A stretch of 64,000 bases of DNA, from contig JAUIJL010000001.1 of NCBI GenBank assembly GCA_030431255.1, forward strand, positions 1-64,000, written 5' to 3'. This document shows, piece by piece, positions 8,248-16,268 of the stretch (its first letter is position 1; every line of letters starts with the position of its first letter). The DNA is from Thermoanaerobaculia bacterium. GTDB lineage: Bacteria > Acidobacteriota > Thermoanaerobaculia > Multivoradales > J023. The position numbers and the translations under genes are program-made. The notes under the pieces are model-generated. The model was not told where the DNA came from. It worked only from the letters and a program-made list of their open reading frames with translations, and ran no database searches.

Positions 8248-9815
8248 GGCGTCCAGCTACATTGGCCGGGAGCGGAGGCGTTGCCGCGCAGGGATTCCAC
8301 CCACTCGCGAACCGTCTTGGTTTCCTCTTGGCCGTTGGGCGTGTCCTTGCCCGTGAGCACTTCATCGTAGCGGGCGGGAAAGAGATAGGTCACCCATTGC
8401 CGGTTGAATCCCGGGTGTAGGTCGAAGCGGCTGGTCGGTGTCAAATGGCCCCAGCCTTCGGAGTCGGCCGCGTAAGCCTTGAAGCCACCGATTTCGTCGT
8501 CGAACGTCGCCACGGTCAAGCAGCGTCCGGGATTGGTGGTCCCGGAGGCGCCGTCCCAAGCAGCACCGGCGGCGTCACACACGGAGATCCAATGCTCGGT
8601 CATGCAGCCCGTGGGGTTGTAGGCGCCCGAGCCCGTGGGATAGCCCTCGCCGCCGACGCCTACCTGGGAACGCTGAAAGAAGAGCTTGGTGGCGTTGGGG
8701 TCATTCTCTCCCGGCACGTGTTTGGCCGTCACCTGCCCGTGGCTGTAGGGATCTGTGCCCGAGTAGTAGAAGTAGGTGTGATTCATTTGGAATGCGGGAA
8801 AGATCGCCGGGACTTCTTGGTCGAGAACCCAAAAATTCTTCGGCGCGATCTCGTCGGGGTCGAGCTCATGGGGCTCGGGCGGGTAATAGGTCACATGGTG
8901 AGTGAGCTGGACGTAAACCGGTTGGGCCGGCGGATTCACCGCCACATGCTGTTCCATCAGCAAGCCGCGAATCCGTTGGTTGCCGCGGCTGAATTGCCAA
9001 GGATCGTTGTGTTTCACGTGGGAGACGGTGCTATTCGCTTGGCCCCAATCCACATCGTTGCTGCTCCCGGTCCAGCCGCAGTGGGAAGCCTGGGCCTGGA
9101 TCGGATTGAAAGCCGGGTTGATTCCCCACTCCGAGACACATTGGTCACCGCTGGGAATCGGAGCCTGATCTTGGGTTTTGCCCCAAATGCTGAGCTGCAT
9201 GGCGGCACCACCGTGCTCGTAGAGGAGGTTGCGGCTATGGTCCTTGCCGTAGAGCTCGAAAATGGTGCCGCCGAGGGATCGGTTGATACCGACCCGAAGG
9301 TTCGTCCCGTACAGATAGTCAGTGACGGCGGCCCTTTCGGAGTAGTATTCGAGATTCGTGCACCAACCGGCGTTGGGATCCGCCATGGGGGTGCCGGACG
9401 CGAAGGCGCAGGCGTTGGATTCGTTCCAAGTCGAGGCGCCCGGCAGGAGTGGGTTGGAGTGGGTGGGATCGCCGGCGCCGTTGCGGTCGATCACGAAAAC
9501 TTGGACTTGGTGGGTGCCTGGACCCATAAAAGGCGGTGTCCAATGAAAAGCGTGGGAGCCGACGTCGGATCGGTATTGGTCCGCGAGCATCTCATGGGCA
9601 ACCTTGCCGTTGATGTAAATGGCGACGAGGCTGGGTTGTGAGCCGAGATCGCCGTCCTTGGCCCAACCGGCGATAGCGCTTTGGTGGGCCACGTCCAAGT
9701 GGCCGGAAATATTTCCGCTCAAGGCGAAAACCGCGCTCGCCGGTAGCAGCGCGCAGGTCCAAATCAAGCATAAAATCAGATGACGGCGGTAATTCGAATC
9801 ACAGGTTCGCATCAT
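8244..9815 (-). CDS. Large exported protein of unknown function
   Basis: This 523-residue protein has an N-terminal signal peptide (residues about 10-32, RHLILCLIWTCALLPASAVFA). Residues about 33-115 form a small beta domain with GNISGHLDVAHQSAIAGWAK, VAIYINGKV, RSDVGSHAFHW and GTHQVQVFVID, a pattern seen repeatedly in secreted bacterial proteins and probably an Ig-like or ligand-binding module. The remainder (about 140-520) is rich in Trp, His, Asn and Cys and is not recognised; the conserved-looking clusters AVNPPAQPVYVQLTHHVTYY and FDLHPGFNRQWVTYLFPARY may mark an enzymatic or sugar-binding fold. It is probably periplasmic or secreted. It converges on the sigma factor gene with a 4-bp overlap. 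Confidence 0.8.
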   Translation of the reverse strand: MMRTCDSNYRRHLILCLIWTCALLPASAVFALSGNISGHLDVAHQSAIAGWAKDGDLGSQPSLVAIYINGKVAHEMLADQYRSDVGSHAFHWTPPFMGPGTHQVQVFVIDRNGAGDPTHSNPLLPGASTWNESNACAFASGTPMADPNAGWCTNLEYYSERAAVTDYLYGTNLRVGINRSLGGTIFELYGKDHSRNLLYEHGGAAMQLSIWGKTQDQAPIPSGDQCVSEWGINPAFNPIQAQASHCGWTGSSNDVDWGQANSTVSHVKHNDPWQFSRGNQRIRGLLMEQHVAVNPPAQPVYVQLTHHVTYYPPEPHELDPDEIAPKNFWVLDQEVPAIFPAFQMNHTYFYYSGTDPYSHGQVTAKHVPGENDPNATKLFFQRSQVGVGGEGYPTGSGAYNPTGCMTEHWISVCDAAGAAWDGASGTTNPGRCLTVATFDDEIGGFKAYAADSEGWGHLTPTSRFDLHPGFNRQWVTYLFPARYDEVLTGKDTPNGQEETKTVREWVESLRGNASAPGQCSWTP

Positions 9816-9981
9816 GGGCTCCTGAAAACCGACCTATCGGCGGCCGAGGGTCGTCCGAGGGGTCGAGGTATTAAAGATCGGCCGGTCGGCCGATCGCTTC
9901 GGTTCAGGAATCCACGCGCCATCGAGCGACCAAGCCCTTCAGAAATCTTCTGAGGAAAATTTGAAGTTGATGAGAGCCTAG

Positions 9982-10890
9982 ATGCAGCGCATCCTCGAAG
10001 AGATCCAAGACGAAGTGCGGCCCTTGCTCCACCGGGGCAAGGTGGCGTCTTATATTCCCCAGCTGGCCGACGTGCCCCGAGAGCATTTTGGGATGGCCGT
10101 CCACACTGTGGGCGGGGAGGTCTTCCAAGTGGGAGACGCGGATCACCGTTTCTCCATCCAAAGCATCTCCAAGGCCTTTACCTTGACCCTGGCCATGCAG
10201 CTGGAAGGGGACGAGCTGTGGCGTCGGGTGGGCAGGGAGCCCTCGGGCACGGCGTTCAATTCCTTGGTGCAGCTGGAGCACGAGAACGGCATTCCACGCA
10301 ATCCGTTCATCAATGCCGGCGCCCTCGTAGTAACCGACGTGGTCCTGAGCCATTTGGCGGAAGCGAAAAAGACTGTGCTCGAATTCGTCGATTCCCTGGT
10401 CGCGGGCGAGCCCGTGTCCTATGACCTGGAGGTGGCACGCTCCGAAGCGGAGAGCGGGCATCGCAATCGGGCATTGGCTCACTTTCTCAAAAGCTTCGGC
10501 AATCTCCACAACGATACCGACGCGGTGCTCGACGCCTATTTTCACCATTGCTCGATCGCCATGAGCTGCAGCGAGCTGGCGGAAGCCTTCCTCTTCTTAG
10601 TGTGTGGGGGCCACGTGCCCGGGCGGGATCAACCCTTGATTCGAGCCAATCAAGCGAAATACGTCGGCTCGCTGATGCTGACTTGTGGCACTTACGACAG
10701 TGCCGGTGATTTCGCTTACCGGGTGGGTCTGCCGGGTAAGAGCGGGGTGGGCGGCGGCATCGTGGCGATCATGCCGGGCCACTTTACCGTCGCGGTCTGG
10801 TCGCCTGGCCTAGATCCCAGCGGCAATTCCTTGGCCGGCACCAAGGCCCTCGAGTTGCTGACCACCAAGACCGGAATCTCCATTTTTTAG
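9982..10890 (+). CDS. glsA: Glutaminase
   Basis: This 302-residue protein matches the serine-dependent beta-lactamase-fold glutaminase family (E. coli YbaS/YneH type), which hydrolyses L-glutamine to glutamate and ammonia in the cytoplasm. The catalytic S-I-S-K motif is at 61-64. Other family blocks are ENGIPRNPFINAGALV, the SCSELAEAFLFL region and the C-terminal KSGVGGGIVAIMPG. Length is normal and no signal peptide is present. It stands alone, with 166 bp before it and 193 bp after it. It may contribute to acid resistance or nitrogen metabolism, but the context gives no specific link. Confidence 0.96.
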   Translation: MQRILEEIQDEVRPLLHRGKVASYIPQLADVPREHFGMAVHTVGGEVFQVGDADHRFSIQSISKAFTLTLAMQLEGDELWRRVGREPSGTAFNSLVQLEHENGIPRNPFINAGALVVTDVVLSHLAEAKKTVLEFVDSLVAGEPVSYDLEVARSEAESGHRNRALAHFLKSFGNLHNDTDAVLDAYFHHCSIAMSCSELAEAFLFLVCGGHVPGRDQPLIRANQAKYVGSLMLTCGTYDSAGDFAYRVGLPGKSGVGGGIVAIMPGHFTVAVWSPGLDPSGNSLAGTKALELLTTKTGISIF

Positions 10891-11083
10891 ACCTTCGAGA
10901 CGTGGAGCCATGTCGGTCTCGAGCCCCGTCGGGCGGGCGAGCGGAGTCGCTGATCGTTGACGAAAAGTCGACCGCTCGCTATTCTGATTGGTAGCGAATC
11001 GAATGGGGCGAGCCGAGTGGAGCCGCAGGAATCGAGTGAAGGCCGAATGATCGAGGGGCCACAGCCAGTGAAAGGCCACAGCG

Positions 11084-11833
11084 ATGGCGTTGAGCCGATC
11101 TGGGGTGAGTGATGTTCGGGTGTTGGTCGTCGACGACGATCCGAGCATGGTCGCCACCCTCAAGGATATCTTGGACACTACCGGATTCATGGTGGAGGTC
11201 GCCCATTCCGGTCAAGAGGCTCTCGGCAAGGCCCGGGAGCGCCTTCCCGATTGCATCTTGATGGATGTGAGGATGCCGGGCCTGGACGGGGTCGAAACCT
11301 TTCGAGAGCTGAAGGGAATCGCGCCTCAATGCAAGGTGATCTTCATGACCGCCTTTGCTTCGTCCGATCTCGTGAATCAGGCCCACAGTGAAGGCGCGGT
11401 GGAAGTTTTTCCCAAACCCCTCGACCTGGAGCGGGTGATTCACCTGATCGAGGTCAGCACGGCCAAAGTTTCGGTCCTGGTGATCGGCGATGCGGCTTCC
11501 TCGGAGGAAGTGCTCGGGGAGTGCGTCTCGGCCTCGCAGCTCGACGTCCGCTACGCCCATTGTGTGGACGACGCGGTGTTGCTTTTCGGCCAACAGCCCT
11601 GGCAGGCGGTTGTCGTCGACATGGTTTACGGCGCTCGAATCGGTGCTGACGGCTTGCGGGTCATCCGGGATTTGAATCCCCACGCCGCCATGATCCTGCT
11701 GTCGGGTTTTGAGGACACCGATCCGGCGGTTCGCAAGGACCTGGAGAGCATTGCCACCAGCTACTTCTCGCGTCCGTCTACCCTGGATGACGTGTTGAAT
11801 CGAGTCCGCAAGGCCTCCGGCCTCCGGCCTTAG
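11084..11833 (+). CDS. Tandem receiver-domain response regulator without output domain
   Basis: This 249-residue protein consists of two receiver domains. The first (about 10-130) is canonical: VLVVDDDPS acidic pair, phosphoacceptor Asp in CILMDVRMPGLDG, Thr in IFMTAF and Lys in VFPKPL. The second (about 132-245) keeps an Asp in VVVDMVYG and a Ser in ILLSGF, but the acidic pair is reduced to GDAAS and the Lys position reads FSRPS, so phosphorylation is doubtful. There is no DNA-binding or enzymatic output, so it probably works as a phosphate relay or protein-binding regulator. No histidine kinase lies next to it, making it an orphan within this window. Confidence 0.88.
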   Translation: MALSRSGVSDVRVLVVDDDPSMVATLKDILDTTGFMVEVAHSGQEALGKARERLPDCILMDVRMPGLDGVETFRELKGIAPQCKVIFMTAFASSDLVNQAHSEGAVEVFPKPLDLERVIHLIEVSTAKVSVLVIGDAASSEEVLGECVSASQLDVRYAHCVDDAVLLFGQQPWQAVVVDMVYGARIGADGLRVIRDLNPHAAMILLSGFEDTDPAVRKDLESIATSYFSRPSTLDDVLNRVRKASGLRP

Positions 11834-11953
11834 GGATTTGGCGCTTTGTTTTCCAGCGCTTCATTTTCAATAGTGTAAAAACTTGCGTCGATTCCCGAGT
11901 TGGGCGGCCCTGAGCACCTTTGTATCAGCCGTGTTTCGATAAGATGGCCGAGA

Positions 11954-11970
11954 CCCCGGTGCCTCCGGGG
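11954..11970 (+). other. GC-rich hairpin upstream of the DMT-like gene
   Basis: CCCCGG, a five-base loop, then CCGGGG form a compact hairpin about 120 bp before the ATG at 12089. No T-run follows, so it is not an obvious terminator. It may be a leader structure. Confidence 0.25.
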
Positions 11971-12088
11971 CCGTACCTCTCTACAGGAATCGCCTCAGAC
12001 CCGGGATGCGATGCCGAGGCTCGCTCCCTGGCTACCCGGCTTTGACGAAGCTTTCTCAACCACCCCAAGACCACGGGATCGACACACT

Positions 12089-12607
12089 ATGAATTGGCTT
12101 GTGTACTCTTTGATGACCGCCTTCTTTTTCGGCTGCTACGGTGTGGCCCTGCACTCCGGCTCCATGGGCATGAGCGACCCGCAGAACGGCCGCTGGAAAG
12201 CCTTCCTCTTTGTCGGCATCGCCTATTTCGTGATCGCGGTCGTCGTGCCGGTGATCATTCTCAAAATGGCCGGAGCGAGCTTCGAGTTTCCGACCAAGGG
12301 CTGGAGCTGGTCGTTGATCGCCGGTTTCGCCGGTGCTTTGGGCGCGTTTTGCATTCTCCTGGCATTTGGAGCCAAAGGCTCCCCGGCTGCGGTGATGTCG
12401 ATCGTGTTCGCCGGCGCGCCGATCATCAACGCCTTCGTGTCGATGGCGATGCATCCGCCCAAAGGTGGATGGACGGGCATCCCCATTCCGTTTCTGATCG
12501 GTATCGTATTGGCGGCCACAGGCGGTTGCTTGGTGGCACTTTACAAGCCGGCTCCGGCCGTGGCTCACGACGCTCCGCCGGCGGCCGTGGCGCAGGCGGC
12601 GGACTGA
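12089..12607 (+). CDS. Small EamA/DMT-like membrane protein
   Basis: This 172-residue protein has about five transmembrane helices: LVYSLMTAFFFGCYGVAL, LFVGIAYFVIAVVVPVIIL, WSLIAGFAGALGAFCILLAF, AVMSIVFAGAPIINAFVSMAM and FLIGIVLAATGGCLVALY. It resembles half-size drug/metabolite-transporter proteins of Planctomycetes and Acidobacteriota, and the conserved GSPAAVMSIVFAGAPIINA is the EamA-like core. Half-size members usually dimerise. The ATG at 12089 is chosen because the membrane part begins immediately after it; the upstream in-frame ATG at 11900 would add 63 polar residues with no membrane logic. Substrate is unknown. Confidence 0.82.
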   Translation: MNWLVYSLMTAFFFGCYGVALHSGSMGMSDPQNGRWKAFLFVGIAYFVIAVVVPVIILKMAGASFEFPTKGWSWSLIAGFAGALGAFCILLAFGAKGSPAAVMSIVFAGAPIINAFVSMAMHPPKGGWTGIPIPFLIGIVLAATGGCLVALYKPAPAVAHDAPPAAVAQAAD

Positions 12608-12681
12608 GCTCGGCCTGCACCCGCCGTCGGTAGGGCGGTGGGTCGTCGGGACCGATGTCGCCCGACCGGCAAGTCGCGGAA

Positions 12682-13215
12682 TCAACCCCCTTGCTTTCCC
12701 CGGCCGCGAGGCAAGAGCCCGCTACGGGGCGTCACGGAACGGATCCACATACGTGAAAGCAGCTTCGGGTAGCGGGATGCGAGCCCCGCGCGCTGCTCGG
12801 GGGTCAGCAGATCGACGACCTCGATCATCAGGTCGACCTGTCGCCTCAGGGGAGACGACATGGCGTCAGTGAGCGCTTTCGATCGCTGCTCGACAACACT
12901 CTCGTCGTCCCCGGTCAGGACCGCGCCGAATTTTGAGAAAGCCTCTCGCTGCACCTCGAGGTCTTGCTCCCGGTGCTCGAGATAGGCGAGGAGCAGGTCG
13001 TCCATTTTCGACCGCTGTGTGTCGCTGAGCTGCAGCTCGCTCACCTTCTTCGGCTGATTCCACCAAATTCTCGCGATGAGCTTCTCGTGTTTGGAGGGCT
13101 CCGACGGAGCTTCGGGATCGGGCTCGGGCCCTTGAGCGGCCAGAGCCAAGGGCGAGGTGCAGACAAGGGCGATAGCCAGCATGAGCACGACCGGCTTTTT
13201 GAGCTCAAGATGCAT
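12682..13215 (-). CDS. Spy/CpxP-like exported helical protein
   Basis: Starting at ATG 13215 this is 177 residues. A good signal peptide (MHLELKKPVVLMLAIALVCT to about residue 28, ending LALAAQ) is followed by a mainly helical charged domain. It contains VSELQLSDTQRSKMDDLLL and DLLTPEQRAGLA, the LTxxQ-type motifs of the CpxP/Spy/heavy-metal-resistance family of periplasmic ATP-independent chaperones. A GGAG sequence lies upstream of this ATG, which supports it over the in-frame start at 13305. It is transcribed divergently from the sulfatase-like gene, so the two promoters must share or overlap the short region around 13216-13258. Confidence 0.75.
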   Translation of the reverse strand: MHLELKKPVVLMLAIALVCTSPLALAAQGPEPDPEAPSEPSKHEKLIARIWWNQPKKVSELQLSDTQRSKMDDLLLAYLEHREQDLEVQREAFSKFGAVLTGDDESVVEQRSKALTDAMSSPLRRQVDLMIEVVDLLTPEQRAGLASRYPKLLSRMWIRSVTPRSGLLPRGRGKQGG

Positions 13216-13258
13216 CGAGCAGGGCTCCGGAGGGTTGGGGTGTCGTGGTGTGATCGCT

Positions 13259-16093
13259 ATGATAGCGCTCTCTGGCAACCCCTGCACCCACGGAGACTGC
13301 CCCATTCGTTCCCGAAATATCCTGGTTTTCCTAGTGGTGATCGGTCTTCTGTCGGTGGGCGCTTACCTCGCCCTGCGGAAGACTTCCGGCGGCGAGCATC
13401 AGTCCGCGACCCCGAGCCGATCCGGGGTGGTGCGCGAGCAGCGCTCGGTGATCCTAATCACCGTCGACACCACCCGTCCCGATCGTCTCGAGCCGTACGG
13501 TGCCGAGCACGTTTCGACTCCGACCCTCAGCCGACTGGCCTCACGGGGTATTGTTTTCGAGCGAGCGTGGGCGGTGGCGCCGATCACCCTGGTGGCCCAC
13601 ACCAGCATTCTTTCCGGTCGGTATCCCTTCGACCATGGAGTGCGCAACAACGGCACCCAATACGTCTCACCATCGGTCACGACCCTCGCGGAGAAGCTCC
13701 AGGCTGAAGGTTATAAAACCGCCGCCTTCGTCTCCGCTGCCGTCTTGGATAAACGCTACGGATTGGACCAAGGATTCGACGTCTATGACGATGATCTTTC
13801 GAGCCGTCGCAATCTGAGCCCGCGGATGGTTGCGGATCGTCCGGCGGAGGTCACCGTGGAAGCGACCACGAGGTGGCTCGACACCCTCGGAACCGGCGAG
13901 AAATTCTTTACCTGGGTCCATTTCTACGACCCCCACGCCGGCTACTCGCCGCCGGCTCCTTTTCGCGACGTTTATCGGGACCGGCTCTACGATGGCGAGA
14001 TCGCCTACATGGATGAGCAAATAGGTCGTTTGTTGGCCCATCCTCGCTTGCTCGGCGCCGAAGACGACGAGCCCTTGGTGATGGTGATCGGCGACCACGG
14101 CGAAAGCTTGGGAGAGCACGGCGAGCGTACCCACGCGATCTTGGCCTACGACTCGACCCTGCACGTTCCGTGGATCACCTACCTGCCCGGTGGGCCTTCA
14201 GGGGTGAGGATCGGGGAGCCGGTGGGGCAGGTGGACCTGATGCCGACCGTGCTCGGCATGTTGGGCATGGAGCAGGAGAAGGTGGGCTCTGAGGAGCGCT
14301 CGGAGATGGCCGGCCGGGACCTGACGCCGATCATCGAAGGCCGCGCGCGGCAAACAGCGCATCCCTACTATTCGGAAACCTATTTGCCGTTTTATACCTA
14401 CGGTTGGGCCAAGCTGAAGGTCATGCATCGGGGGCGTTGGAAGCTGATCGACGCGCCGACACCGGAGCTCTACGACCGGATCCGTGATCCCCGGGAGCTG
14501 ACCGACCTGCACGGGACCCAAACCGACGTCGCCCACGATCTGAAGCGGGATCTCGACGAATGGCTGTCGCAATTTGACGCCGATCAAGAGGCCAGTCTCT
14601 CCCTCGACAGCGAGGCGCTCGCCAAGCTGCGCAGCTTGGGGTACCTATCGGTGGGAAGCGGTCGCCGAGAGGAGGGCCGGGAGCGCCCGAATCCCATGGA
14701 CATGATCGACCAGCACGTGGGATTGGAGCGGGCACGCATGTTCTTGGCCGACAAGCTGTACAGCCAAGCGCAACGGCAGCTGGAAGGGGTGCTGCGACGA
14801 GATCCACAGAATCTAGCGGCCCTGATCGACTTGGTGCGGGCCCATGAAGGCCAGGATCAGATCGGAGAGGCGCTGAAGCTTGCGGAGCGGGCCTTGGAGC
14901 TGGATCCTGAGTACACCCAAACCTACATGATGCTGGCCCGGCTCGAAGCCCAGCGCAATGACTTCAATCGGGCCTTGGAGCTGGTGGATTTGGCCGCCGA
15001 GCGAGATCCGGGTAATCCGGATGTGCGGATTCAAAAGGCCGGTTTTTTGCAACGCTCAGGCCGCTTGGAGGACTCCGGCGAGGTCCTGGCCCAGCTGTTG
15101 ACCGACCACCCTGACCATCCCAGGGCCAACGCGTTTTATGCCCATTTCGTGGAAGCGAGGACGGGGCAGGTGGAGGAGGCCGAGAAGCGCTTGCTCCAGG
15201 TCGTAGATTGGGATCCCTATCTCGACCAAGCATGGCTCTTCTTGGGCCGAGCACAAGAGCGGCTCGGCCGCACGGACGCCGCTGAGTCGAGCTATCGCAA
15301 AGGTTTGACCAGCCGCCCGGACGACGCGGATTTGCACGGTGCGTTGGGGCACCTGCTGGCGCGATCCGGCCGTCATGGGGAGGCGGTCTCCCAGCTGCAG
15401 GAAGCGATCCGCCTAACTCCGAGGGAGCGCACGGAGCTGCATGTCAGCTTGGGCTCGGTGTTGGCCGAGATGGGGCGGGCGGAGGAGGCGCAACGGCAAT
15501 ACGACAAAGTGCTGGAAACGAATCCGCGCCACCCCGGCGCGAGGAATAATGCGGCGATCGCCCTTTATCGCTCGGGCCGAGCAGAGGAGGCCAAGGCGGC
15601 CCTCGAGCAAGTCGTGGTGGACTTTCCCCGGCACGCGGACGCCCTCAACAATTTGGCGGCGATCGCCGTCGACCAAGAGGAGTGGAGAGAGGCCGTCGAC
15701 TATAGCCGCAAGACCCTGGACCTGGCTCCCGAGCTGGTGGAGGCCTGGAATAATCTGGCCATTGGGCTAGAAGGAATCGGCGAGCTCGTTGAGGCGAGGT
15801 CCGCCTATGAAAAGACCTTGGCCTTGGACCCTGAGTATTGGCCGGGATACTTCAATTTGGGTCTTTTGTTCAAGAAGACCGAGCAGCCTGCCGAAGCCGT
15901 GGCGGCTTTTGATCAGGTGCTGACAAGGATTCCCAACCACGCCGAGACCCATCTGGAGCTCGGCGAGCTCTATGCCGACCCCGGCGGTGAAGCCGACGTT
16001 GCCAAGGCCAAAGCCCATTGGAACGCCTTTTTGCGGCACGCTCCGGCTCATCCCAGACGGGAAGAGATCCTTCGCAAGCTGAGCCGGCTCTAG
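13259..16093 (+). CDS. Membrane-anchored sulfatase-like (alkaline phosphatase superfamily) protein with TPR domain
   Basis: This is 944 residues from ATG 13259. A membrane anchor at about 20-38 is followed by an alkaline-phosphatase-superfamily domain (about 62-440): VILITVDTTRPDRL with metal ligand Asp70, ITLVAHTSILSGRYPFDHGV, and VIGDHGESLGEHGE. At the position of the sulfatase nucleophile motif C-x-P-x-R it reads T-L-V-A-H (Thr110), so formylglycine cannot form; such Thr-type members are more like phospho-transferases or phosphodiesterases. Residues about 500-940 are 11 or more TPRs (for example AWNNLAIGLEGIGELVEARS). The fusion is common in Acidobacteriota. It is probably extracytoplasmic. 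Upstream in-frame starts exist at 13157, but they would lie inside the divergent gene. Confidence 0.9.
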   Translation: MIALSGNPCTHGDCPIRSRNILVFLVVIGLLSVGAYLALRKTSGGEHQSATPSRSGVVREQRSVILITVDTTRPDRLEPYGAEHVSTPTLSRLASRGIVFERAWAVAPITLVAHTSILSGRYPFDHGVRNNGTQYVSPSVTTLAEKLQAEGYKTAAFVSAAVLDKRYGLDQGFDVYDDDLSSRRNLSPRMVADRPAEVTVEATTRWLDTLGTGEKFFTWVHFYDPHAGYSPPAPFRDVYRDRLYDGEIAYMDEQIGRLLAHPRLLGAEDDEPLVMVIGDHGESLGEHGERTHAILAYDSTLHVPWITYLPGGPSGVRIGEPVGQVDLMPTVLGMLGMEQEKVGSEERSEMAGRDLTPIIEGRARQTAHPYYSETYLPFYTYGWAKLKVMHRGRWKLIDAPTPELYDRIRDPRELTDLHGTQTDVAHDLKRDLDEWLSQFDADQEASLSLDSEALAKLRSLGYLSVGSGRREEGRERPNPMDMIDQHVGLERARMFLADKLYSQAQRQLEGVLRRDPQNLAALIDLVRAHEGQDQIGEALKLAERALELDPEYTQTYMMLARLEAQRNDFNRALELVDLAAERDPGNPDVRIQKAGFLQRSGRLEDSGEVLAQLLTDHPDHPRANAFYAHFVEARTGQVEEAEKRLLQVVDWDPYLDQAWLFLGRAQERLGRTDAAESSYRKGLTSRPDDADLHGALGHLLARSGRHGEAVSQLQEAIRLTPRERTELHVSLGSVLAEMGRAEEAQRQYDKVLETNPRHPGARNNAAIALYRSGRAEEAKAALEQVVVDFPRHADALNNLAAIAVDQEEWREAVDYSRKTLDLAPELVEAWNNLAIGLEGIGELVEARSAYEKTLALDPEYWPGYFNLGLLFKKTEQPAEAVAAFDQVLTRIPNHAETHLELGELYADPGGEADVAKAKAHWNAFLRHAPAHPRREEILRKLSRL

Positions 16094-16268
16094 CCCAGCT
16101 CGAAGCAGTGGCGACGAGACTGCTGCATTTCTGGTGATCCTCGGCCCCTCCGGCTTTCGCGGTTGCCAGGCCCTCAGCAGTCGGTTAGGCTCCGAGGTCT
16201 AGACCGGAAATTTCACTTGGTGCCCAGCCGTCATGCTCCCACAGCGTGATTGGAAGGAGATTGTGCTG

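Noticed and set aside
8445-9641. 398-codon frame on the plus strand
   Set aside because: It is antisense to the exported-protein gene at 8244-9815, which has a signal peptide and a domain-like composition; the plus-strand frame has neither.
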